Part shown: positions 1 through 6,977 of the stretch, piece after piece | How the letters are laid out: every line of letters begins with the position of its first letter | How positions within the stretch are numbered: position 1 is the first letter of the stretch | NCBI GenBank assembly: GCA_031216915.1 | Contig: CM062294.1 | Coordinates: 30,581,128-30,645,127, forward strand | Length of the DNA stretch: 64,000 nucleotides | Source: Pictodentalium vernedei | Taxonomy: Eukaryota; Mollusca; Scaphopoda; Dentaliida; Dentaliidae | Direction: 5' to 3' | Notes under the pieces: generated by a model | Seen by the model: only the letters and a program-made list of their open reading frames with translations | Told to the model about the DNA's origin: nothing | Databases searched by the model: none | Made by a program: the position numbers and the translations under genes

Positions 1-802
1 CCCCACGAAAATTCGGCATAACCGCCCTGTTCTGGGAAATGGATCAGTAAATCTATGTCAACGCAAAATTTGTTACATACATCGTATGAACTACATGAAT
101 ACCGGTAAAACATTTTTTAACGAACAAACTCGTATGTTTTACCAAGTTAGAAACAGCTTCAACTGTGATTCTGAAAACATCATTTATTTAATCACATGTA
201 AATTATGCCACATCCAATATGTCGGCCAGACGAAAAACCCTCTGCGCGTCAGAATGCAAAACCATTTATCAAATATCCGTTTAGATTCAGGAAAGGCAGT
301 CTCAGACCACTTTAACCTCCCGGGTCATGACATTAAGTCACATTTCAGTTTTCAACCCATTGAGCAAATTCCGTTTTTGGACGATGATGAAACCACAACA
401 GACAAACGACTTGAGCGTGAAAACTATTGGATTGGTAAGCTCAGGACCTATCTCCCATACGGACTCAATAGAGAGTACTCTGGGTTGCCAAATAAAATTA
501 TTTGTTTTCCTCTGGTTTATAATCGACGCAATGTCGAAATTGCAAAAATTTTCAAACACAACTTTACGGAATTAAACACAAAACTGCCAGAAGCCATTAA
601 CAAACGATGCATCATAGCTTATAAGAAAAATCCCAGTCTTCGAAACATTCTTGTGAAAGCACTTCTGAGATGAGTTCATTTTGTCATAAAGTCATATAAC
701 TTCAAAAATATTAAAACAACATTGAATTCCATAGAAATAATTTACAACAGAAATCGATTTACCGACCTGCGCCCGTGCTTCTTTGTTTTGAAAAATATCT
801 AT
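1..802 (+). mobile_element. Penelope-like element, 3' end of unit 0
   Basis: This is the 3' portion of a PLE copy whose 5' part lies left of the window. It holds the end of ORF2 (stop at 671-673), a 3'UTR of about 130 bp and the terminal TATCTAT. The next unit starts at 803. The arrangement matches every complete unit that follows, so the array continues to the left. Confidence 0.9.
2..673 (+). CDS. PLE ORF2, C-terminal fragment with GIY-YIG endonuclease (cut by window edge)
   Basis: The open frame runs from the window edge and corresponds to residues 582-804 of the complete 804-aa ORF2. It contains the two-cysteine linker (NLCQRKIC), the GIY-YIG motif pair (IIYLI and YVGQT) with CKLC between them, and the C-terminal WIGKL...YGLN block that carries the likely catalytic glutamate. 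It differs from the next copies at a few residues (FNEQT rather than FSEQT, FKHNF rather than FKNNF). The apparent start at 86 is only an internal Met. The missing 5' part is a window effect, not a defect. Confidence 0.93.
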   Translation, partial: PTKIRHNRPVLGNGSVNLCQRKICYIHRMNYMNTGKTFFNEQTRMFYQVRNSFNCDSENIIYLITCKLCHIQYVGQTKNPLRVRMQNHLSNIRLDSGKAVSDHFNLPGHDIKSHFSFQPIEQIPFLDDDETTTDKRLERENYWIGKLRTYLPYGLNREYSGLPNKIICFPLVYNRRNVEIAKIFKHNFTELNTKLPEAINKRCIIAYKKNPSLRNILVKALLR

Positions 803-919
803 CCGCCAGTGCCAGACCTTTGAATTATTTCTATTATAAAAACATTAATTATCTGTCGATTAGTTTTGCGCATTGTCATGAGTTTGATTTCCAACAGTCT
901 TCAGCCAGTGAACACAAGT

Positions 920-981
920 CATTCAAATGCCATCAAACATTAACAGAAGAAATACCGCTAAAGTTTGATGACATTTGAATG
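920..981 (+). repeat. Leader hairpin of the PLE (19-bp stem)
   Basis: Arms at 920-938 and 963-981 are complementary over 19 bp with one mismatch, around a 24-nt loop. Smaller self-complementary pieces follow (AATCACTG with CAGTGATT, and GGCCAGTTTGGCC). The hairpin lies about 120 nt upstream of the hammerhead motif and recurs at 5255-5316, 9590-9651, 13925-13986, 22669-22730 and 27015-27076. The leader RNA is therefore probably folded. Its role is unknown. Confidence 0.7.
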
Positions 982-1104
982 GTTGTTTTCCACTAATCAC
1001 TGAGTGAATCCATCTCAGTCACAGTGATTGGCCAGTTTGGCCTCATCAACAGATGAAGTAAAGGTATTTAAACGCTTTGGGATAATTGGAAAATCGAATT
1101 CACC

Positions 1105-1145
1105 TGCTTCCTGAAGAAGGGCATTTAACCCGAAACGTCGAGGCA
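1105..1145 (+). ncRNA. Minimal hammerhead ribozyme motif, PLE type (unit 1)
   Basis: Stem I pairs TGCTTC (1105-1110) with GAGGCA (1140-1145), 6 bp with one G-U pair. The core CTGAAGA is at 1111-1117. Stem II is GGG with CCC around a CATTTAA loop, then comes GAAAC, then GTC, with predicted cleavage after C1139. Stem III would be only ACGT, which is self-complementary, so two molecules would pair to form it. This is the dimer-type minimal hammerhead known from metazoan PLEs. One extra A lies between the core and stem II. Activity is not shown by sequence. Confidence 0.75.
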
Positions 1146-1186
1146 ACGACAGTGCGCTCTATTTATTTCATCAACATTTTCATTAG

Positions 1187-1272
1187 GTATTCACATTTCA
1201 TTTATTCGTTCATTTTCATTTTTGCATCATTTTTTCATCATTTTGACTTGTACTAATAATTATTTTTTTCAG
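1187..1272 (+). other. Putative 86-nt spliceosomal intron in the PLE 5'UTR
   Basis: The donor is AG|GTATTC at 1187. A consensus-like branch site TACTAAT and a T-rich tract precede the acceptor TTTTTTTCAG, which ends at 1272, 20 nt before the ORF1 ATG. The same signals occur at 5522-5607, 9857-9942 and 14192-14277. Units 7 and 8 have a 97-nt version (22936-23032, 27282-27378) with TTCTAAT. Introns kept in genomic copies are known for PLEs. Splicing here is inferred from signals only. Confidence 0.5.
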
Positions 1273-1292
1273 CCTAAATTAAGTAAGGGAAA

Positions 1293-2642
1293 ATGGCTAA
1301 AAATTCCACAAATGTTAAATCTGTTAACCGCCAAGAGCGGCAAAAAGACCCGGCATATTCGGCTCATGCACAATTGGTAAAATCCCTTTACCAAATTCTT
1401 CAATTATTTCACCATTTGGCATTTCTCGAGGACTGTTTGGCACAGAAAGTCCTCCCAAAATCATTCCAAAAAACAGTGGACGAGCGCAACAAAACTTTTC
1501 GGCCGGCTCTGCCAACCATTTATATTTCGGACGCGCTCAACAATCTTACAAAAAAATGGGCTTTTGAAGTTATAAAAACTTTGGTGGACTATTACAAAAA
1601 AACTCTAAAAGAAAAACAAGACCTGGTTCTTTCGGCTCCTTTTCTAAAACCCCAGGACTTTCCACGAGCACGGAATACGGCAGTTAAATGGGGACAGAAG
1701 AATTTTGGTAATCGACTACAAGAAAGTACTATTGACAAATTTTATTCTCTTTCGGATCAACTTCTGTCCCAGTTCAAAAAACCAGCGGTCATTAGCCAGA
1801 CCTCTTTCAATCAACGTGCTCGTTCTAAATCGCCGGTGGCCCGCCAGCAAATTTCATTTTCTACTTCCAGAGAAACTCCATCGAAAAGAAAAAGACGAGA
1901 AACCATCTCTCCAACAGCACCAGCGACCAAAAAACCATCATTTACAGCACGTTGCTCGACAACACCGGAATCGCCATCGTACGCCAGCATAGTCAAAACA
2001 CCACCTCAAAAGAAGCCATCTACAAACGGCAAGTCGTCATTCTACCGATTCTGGAAATCTGGTGAAAACAAGAACAGCTGGACCCTGCCAGTCAAGCCAA
2101 ACAAACCTGTTTGGATCATCGGATCATCGAACATCTCAAGGATTGATGCCAACCCTCCACCCAACACGTTCATCGCATCATACTCTGGTGGAACCTTAAA
2201 TCACATTCGTCAGATGGCTAAGAACATGGAAAAAGAGAAAGATCGACAACATCCCAAAGCAATTTTATTTAACGTTGGTGTCAACAATAGAGAAGACTGG
2301 CGCACAGACGTGCAGAACAGAAAAAAGATTGGTCACACATCAACAGGCAGACTGGGTAATATGATAAGCAATTTCCGCAAATGTTACCCTAATACAAAAC
2401 TTCTTTTTCAGGAACATAATTTTTCTTCTAGTTTATGTTCTAGGGACCAACAAAATTTGACTGTGATCAACGAGGCTGCGAAGTCAACAAAGAACTTGGA
2501 GATAATCCCGGCAATTCCAGCAAGCCAGTTTAAATGTTGCCCAGGTGATCCCATCCACTGGTCGACGGAAACAGCGAATAAAATCTACCAAGGATGGCTG
2601 CCACGCATAGAACCATACATCAAAGAGCAGCCTTTAAACTAA
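1293..2642 (+). CDS. PLE ORF1: basic protein with C-terminal SGNH/GDSL-hydrolase-like domain (unit 1)
   Basis: The protein has 449 aa. Residues 1-165 look mostly helical and match no family I recognise. Residues 166-265 are basic and rich in Ser, Thr and Pro, with a nuclear-localisation-like KRKRR at 198-202. Residues 272-440 resemble an SGNH hydrolase: IIGSS at 275-279 (block I, nucleophile Ser), SGG at 298-300 (block II), GVNN at 329-332 (block III, Asn), and DPIH at 419-422 (block V, Asp and His). Esterase-like domains are known in the ORF1 of CR1-type LINEs and in the giant rotifer Terminons, so a role in RNP or membrane interaction is possible. The start codon has A at -3 and G at +4. 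The last 49 nt overlap ORF2, and a slippery heptamer lies just before the stop. Confidence 0.85.
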   Translation: MAKNSTNVKSVNRQERQKDPAYSAHAQLVKSLYQILQLFHHLAFLEDCLAQKVLPKSFQKTVDERNKTFRPALPTIYISDALNNLTKKWAFEVIKTLVDYYKKTLKEKQDLVLSAPFLKPQDFPRARNTAVKWGQKNFGNRLQESTIDKFYSLSDQLLSQFKKPAVISQTSFNQRARSKSPVARQQISFSTSRETPSKRKRRETISPTAPATKKPSFTARCSTTPESPSYASIVKTPPQKKPSTNGKSSFYRFWKSGENKNSWTLPVKPNKPVWIIGSSNISRIDANPPPNTFIASYSGGTLNHIRQMAKNMEKEKDRQHPKAILFNVGVNNREDWRTDVQNRKKIGHTSTGRLGNMISNFRKCYPNTKLLFQEHNFSSSLCSRDQQNLTVINEAAKSTKNLEIIPAIPASQFKCCPGDPIHWSTETANKIYQGWLPRIEPYIKEQPLN

Positions 2643-5008
2643 TTACAGAAGAAGGCATCAGCCATGGAGAAAAAGTAGGACTAGGAACCGAAATAGTCAA
2701 CTTGGTTCCTGATCTAAAATTAACTGAAGGTGAGAAGGATCTACTCAGGTATGGTTTAACTTTCGTTCCCGCCCCAGCCCCATTAAAACCTAATCCCAAA
2801 ACCGTAGATTTTGGGACAGGTGCAGTTGTCATGGATGATTACAGTTACATTAACGAAATGAACGGTGGTCCAGCAAGCCAACAATTTTTTAGGGCAACAG
2901 CATTGGCAGATAAATTTCGAAATTCAACAGGCTCAAAGGACCTCTTTGCCAATCCAACCGGGTGGTGCCCATCACCTCGGAAAGTTAAACCTGAAATTAA
3001 TGAGATTTCTCAAAAAGTTAAAGAACAAGTAAGCCAAATCCCGGAATCATTTTTGAAAGACAAACAAAATTTGAACCAAATCGAAAGAAACGCCCTGAAG
3101 ACGCTAAAAAACAACAAACAAATTATCATCAAGCCTTGTGACAAAGGATCTGCTACAGTTCTGATGTCAAAAGATAATTATATTAAAGAAGCTGAACGCC
3201 AGTTAAATAATCCAAAATATTACAAACCTTTAGAAGCACCAATCTGGCAAGAAAATTGTTCAAAATTTAATGGAATTCTAAAAAGCTTGCTGGACCACGA
3301 CTTCATTGAGAAAAAACATGTCGAGTATTTAATTGCAGAGAGGGATTCAAACAATCGTAAGTTTTACCTCTTGCCTAAAATACATAAACCACTCAGCAGT
3401 TGGAGTGACGAATTTACCCCTCCTGGTCGGCCCATTGTCAGCGATTGTGGCTCGGAATCTTACCACATTTCACAGTATATTGATTTTTATTTAAAACCAA
3501 TTGCTTGCCGCCATCCGAGCTTCCTCAAAGACACTGAGGACTTTTTAATGAAAATTAACAAATTGCAGGTTCCTTCCGACAGTCTCCTCATTACCCTAGA
3601 CATTGAAAGTATGTATACTAACATTGGTATTGACGCTGGTCTAGAGGCAATAAAAAAATCATTCAAAAGGTACGATGACCCAAACAGGCCATCGGAAGAA
3701 ATCCTGCAATTGTTAGAATTATCATTGAAAGGTAACGACTTTGAATTTAACAATAAATTTTACCTCCAAGTAAGTGGATGTAGTATGGGTAAAAAATTCA
3801 GTCCAAATTTTGCTAATATTTTTGTTGCAGAATGGGAAAGAGGTGCTCTTGCTAAAGCAAGAAAACAGCCATTATGTTATCATAGGTTCAAAGACGACAT
3901 TTTTATCATATGGCCCCATGGCCGTGATGACTTCAACGAATTCTTGGAGATCCTGAACAACCACGATGAATCCATTAAATTACAGCCCTGCATTTCAGAA
4001 AATACCATTGATTTTCTGGATGTGACTGTATTCAAGGGCCCTCAGTTCCGGCATAGCAACGTACTAGACACAAAAGTCTTTTTTAAACCGACCGATTCTC
4101 ACCAACTTCTCCATAGAGCTTCTTACCACCCACCCAAACTATTCAATGGGTTGGTAAAATCTCAAATCATTCGATTCCATAGAAATTGTACGAACAGAAG
4201 CGACCTCAATCACGCATGTTCAATTCTTTTCAAAACACTTGTTAAACGCGGTTACTCAAAACGACTTTTGCGAAAAATTAAATCTGATACAATCCGTGAG
4301 ATAGAGACACCCATTCGGGACTCTGAGCCAACGCACCCCACGAAAATTCGGCATAACCGCCCTGTTCTGGGAAATGGATCAGTAAATCTATGTCAACGCA
4401 AAATTTGTTACATACATCGTATGAACTACATGAATACCGGTAAAACATTCTTTAGCGAACAAACCCGTATGTTTTACCAAGTTAGAAACAGCTTCAACTG
4501 TGATTCTGAAAACATCATTTATTTAATCACATGTAAATTATGCCACATCCAATATGTCGGCCAGACGAAAAACCCTCTGCGCGTCAGAATGCAAAACCAT
4601 TTATCAAATATCCGTTTAGATTCAGGAAAGGCAGTCTCAGACCACTTTAACCTCCCGGGTCATGACATTAAGTCACATTTTAGTTTCCAACCCATTGAGC
4701 AAATTCCGTTTTTGGACGATGATGAAACCACAACAGACAAACGACTTGAGCGTGAAAACTATTGGATTGGTAAGCTCAGGACCTATCTCCCATACGGACT
4801 CAATAGAGAGTACTCTGGGTTGCCAAATAAAATTATTTGTTTTCCTTTGGTTTATAATCGACGCAATGTGGAAATTGCAAAAATTTTCAAAAACAACTTT
4901 ACGGAATTAAACACAAAACTGCCAGAAGCCATTAACAAACGATGCATCATAGCTTATAAGAAAAATCCCAGTCTTCGAAACATTCTTGTGAAAGCACTTC
5001 TGAGATGA
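2594..5008 (+). CDS. PLE ORF2: reverse transcriptase with GIY-YIG endonuclease (unit 1)
   Basis: The 804-aa protein should copy element RNA into DNA at a nick made by its own endonuclease. RT motifs in order: IIIKPCDKGSATVLM (177-191), FYLLPKIHKP (257-266), PPGRPIVSDCGS (276-287), LDIESMYTNI with catalytic D336, GCSMGKKFSPNFAN (395-408), DDIFIIW with D434/D435, and FLDVTVF (474-480). The GIY-YIG domain spans about 636-740: IIYLI, CKLC (C647, C650), YVG (654-656), and E719/E721 before NYWIGKL. The CxxC inside the motif pair suggests the Neptune/Poseidon group, but the subgroup is not settled. ORF2 is in the -1 frame relative to ORF1. Its own ATG (2594) also has a good Kozak context. This copy alone has Lys at 433, beside the catalytic DD, where the others have Gln. 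Confidence 0.96.
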   Translation: MAATHRTIHQRAAFKLITEEGISHGEKVGLGTEIVNLVPDLKLTEGEKDLLRYGLTFVPAPAPLKPNPKTVDFGTGAVVMDDYSYINEMNGGPASQQFFRATALADKFRNSTGSKDLFANPTGWCPSPRKVKPEINEISQKVKEQVSQIPESFLKDKQNLNQIERNALKTLKNNKQIIIKPCDKGSATVLMSKDNYIKEAERQLNNPKYYKPLEAPIWQENCSKFNGILKSLLDHDFIEKKHVEYLIAERDSNNRKFYLLPKIHKPLSSWSDEFTPPGRPIVSDCGSESYHISQYIDFYLKPIACRHPSFLKDTEDFLMKINKLQVPSDSLLITLDIESMYTNIGIDAGLEAIKKSFKRYDDPNRPSEEILQLLELSLKGNDFEFNNKFYLQVSGCSMGKKFSPNFANIFVAEWERGALAKARKQPLCYHRFKDDIFIIWPHGRDDFNEFLEILNNHDESIKLQPCISENTIDFLDVTVFKGPQFRHSNVLDTKVFFKPTDSHQLLHRASYHPPKLFNGLVKSQIIRFHRNCTNRSDLNHACSILFKTLVKRGYSKRLLRKIKSDTIREIETPIRDSEPTHPTKIRHNRPVLGNGSVNLCQRKICYIHRMNYMNTGKTFFSEQTRMFYQVRNSFNCDSENIIYLITCKLCHIQYVGQTKNPLRVRMQNHLSNIRLDSGKAVSDHFNLPGHDIKSHFSFQPIEQIPFLDDDETTTDKRLERENYWIGKLRTYLPYGLNREYSGLPNKIICFPLVYNRRNVEIAKIFKNNFTELNTKLPEAINKRCIIAYKKNPSLRNILVKALLR
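2633..2639 (+). promoter_or_regulatory. Candidate -1 ribosomal frameshift site TTTAAAC
   Basis: In the ORF1 frame the bases read CCT TTA AAC TAA, so T TTA AAC is a perfect X XXY YYZ heptamer immediately before the stop. ORF2 is open in exactly the -1 frame across this point. Slippage would give ORF1 joined to ORF2 from Leu-17 onward. Identical sites occur at 6968, 11303, 15638, 24393 and 28739. A conserved 7-bp hairpin (AGGAACC with GGTTCCT) lies downstream at 2683-2710. Its 44-nt distance is longer than the usual spacing, so the stimulator, if any, is not identified. Confidence 0.65.
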
Positions 5009-5439
5009 GTTCATTTTGCCATAAAGTCATATAACTTCAAAAATATTAAAACAACATTGAATTCCATAGAAATAATTTACAACAGAAATCGATTTACCGA
5101 CCTGCGCCCGTGCTTCTTTGTTTTGAAAAATATCTATCCGCCAGTGCCAGACCTTTGAATTATTTCTATTATAAAAACATTAATTATCTGTCGATTAGTT
5201 TTGCGCATTGTCATGAGTTTGATTTCCAACAGTCTTCAGCCAGTGAACACAAGTCATTCAAATGCCATCAAACATTAACAGTAGAAATACCGCTAAAGTT
5301 TGATGACATTTGAATGGTTGTTTTCCACTAATCACTGAGTGAATCCATCTCAGTCACAGTGATTGGCCAGTTTGGCCTCATCAACAGATGAAGTAAAGGT
5401 ATTTAAACGCTTTGGGATAATTGGAAAATCGAATTCACC

Positions 5440-5480
5440 TGCTTCCTGAAGAAGGGCATTTAACCCGAAACGTCGAGGCA
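5440..5480 (+). ncRNA. Minimal hammerhead ribozyme motif (unit 2)
   Basis: This is the second copy of the 41-nt motif, with stem I, core, stem II and GTC cleavage triplet unchanged. Predicted cleavage falls after position 5474. Cleavage here and at the unit 1 site would release a unit-length 4335-nt RNA from a read-through transcript. Confidence 0.75.
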
Positions 5481-5627
5481 ACGACAGTGCGCTCTATTTA
5501 TTTCATCAACATTTTCATTAGGTATTCACATTTCATTTATTCGTTCATTTTCATTTTTGCATCATTTTTTCATCATTTTGACTTGTACTAATAATTATTT
5601 TTTTCAGCCTAAATTAAGTCCGGGAAA

Positions 5628-6977
5628 ATGGCTAAAAATTCCACAAATGTTAAATCTGTTAACCGCCAAGAGCGGCAAAAAGACCCGGCATATTCGGCTC
5701 ATGCACAATTGGTAAAATCCCTTTACCAAATTCTTCAATTATTTCACCATTTGGCATTTCTCGAGGACTGTTTGGCACAGAAAGTCCTCCCAAAATCATT
5801 CCAAAAAACAGTGGACGAGCGCAACAAAACTTTTCGGCCGGCTCTGCCAACCATTTATATTTCGGACGCGCTCAACAATCTTACAAAAAAATGGGCTTTT
5901 GAAGTTATAAAAACTTTGGTGGACTATTACAAAAAAACTCTAAAAGAAAAACAAGACCTGGTTCTTTCGGCTCCTTTTCTAAAACCACAGGACTTTCCAC
6001 GAGCACGGAATACGGCAGTTAAATGGGGACAGAAGAATTTTGGTAATCGACTACAAGAAAGTACTATTGACAAATTTTATTCTCTTTCGGATCAACTTCT
6101 GTCCCAGTTCAAAAAACCAGCGGTCATTAGCCAGACCTCTTTCAATCAACGTGCTCGTTCTAAATCGCCGGTGGCCCGCCAGCAAATTTCATTTTCTACT
6201 TCCAGAGAAACTCCATCGAAAAGAAAAAGACGAGAAACCATCTCTCCAACAGCACCAGCGACCAAAAAACCATCATTTACAGCACGTTGCTCCACAACAC
6301 CGGAATCGCCATCGTACGCCAGCATAGTCAAAACACCACCTCAAAAGAAGCCATCTACAAACGGCAAGTCGTCATTCTACCGATTCTGGAAATCTGGTGA
6401 AAACAAGAACAGCTGGACCCTGCCAGTCAAGCCAAACAAACCTGTTTGGATCATCGGATCATCGAACATCTCAAGGATTGATGCCAACCCTCCCCCCAAC
6501 ACGTTCATCGCATCATACTCTGGTGGAACCTTAAATCACATTCGTCAGATGGCTAAGAACATGGAAAAAGAGAAAGATCGACAACATCCCAAAGCAATTT
6601 TATTCAACGTTGGGGTCAACAATAGAGAAGACTGGCGCATAGACGTGCAGAACAGAAAAAAGATTGGTCACACATCAACAGGCAGACTGGGTAATATGAT
6701 AAGCAATTTCCGCAAATGTTACCCTAATACAAAACTTCTTTTTCAGGAACATAATTTTTCTTCTAGTTTATGTTCTAGGGACCAACAAAATTTGACTGTG
6801 ATCAACGAGGCTGCGAAGTCAACAAAGAACTTGGAGATAATCCCGGCAATTCCAGCAAGCCAGTTTAAATGTTGCCCAGGTGATCCCATCCACTGGTCGA
6901 CGGAAACAGCGAATAAAATCTACCAAGGATGGCTGCCACGCATAGAACCATACATCAAAGAGCAGCCTTTAAACTAA
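5628..6977 (+). CDS. PLE ORF1, SGNH-like domain protein (unit 2)
   Basis: This is an intact 449-aa ORF1. It keeps all four SGNH-like blocks and the KRKRR motif. It differs from the unit 1 protein by T338I, just after the block III region. It overlaps ORF2 by 49 nt, with the TTTAAAC heptamer at 6968-6974. Confidence 0.85.
   Translation: MAKNSTNVKSVNRQERQKDPAYSAHAQLVKSLYQILQLFHHLAFLEDCLAQKVLPKSFQKTVDERNKTFRPALPTIYISDALNNLTKKWAFEVIKTLVDYYKKTLKEKQDLVLSAPFLKPQDFPRARNTAVKWGQKNFGNRLQESTIDKFYSLSDQLLSQFKKPAVISQTSFNQRARSKSPVARQQISFSTSRETPSKRKRRETISPTAPATKKPSFTARCSTTPESPSYASIVKTPPQKKPSTNGKSSFYRFWKSGENKNSWTLPVKPNKPVWIIGSSNISRIDANPPPNTFIASYSGGTLNHIRQMAKNMEKEKDRQHPKAILFNVGVNNREDWRIDVQNRKKIGHTSTGRLGNMISNFRKCYPNTKLLFQEHNFSSSLCSRDQQNLTVINEAAKSTKNLEIIPAIPASQFKCCPGDPIHWSTETANKIYQGWLPRIEPYIKEQPLN

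Larger units (their letters stand above)
803..5137 (+). mobile_element. Penelope-like element, unit 1 (complete, 4335 bp)
   Basis: This is a complete head-to-tail unit. I place its start at the CCGCCAGTGCC that follows the upstream tail TATCTAT, because expanded (CTAT)n replaces exactly this junction elsewhere in the array. In order it holds a leader hairpin, hammerhead motif, putative intron, ORF1, overlapping ORF2 and 3'UTR. Both ORFs are intact. No long terminal repeats are present beyond the tandem neighbours themselves, as is typical of PLE arrays. The leader reads AAGTAAGGG just before the ORF1 ATG where other units read AAGTCCGGG. Confidence 0.93.

Noticed and set aside
775..978. 67-codon plus-strand frame in the PLE leader, present in each full unit
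   Set aside because: It crosses the junction between one unit's tail and the next unit's leader, covers the hairpin, and has no family signature. It repeats only because the DNA repeats.
1131..1157. Alternative hammerhead fold using GTCG with CGAC as stem III
   Set aside because: That fold leaves no valid UH cleavage site and no stem I. The fold with ACGT as stem III gives a 6-bp stem I and a GTC triplet.
1705..1992. Out-of-frame open frames inside ORF1 and ORF2 on both strands
   Set aside because: They are shadows of the real genes, with no independent signature.
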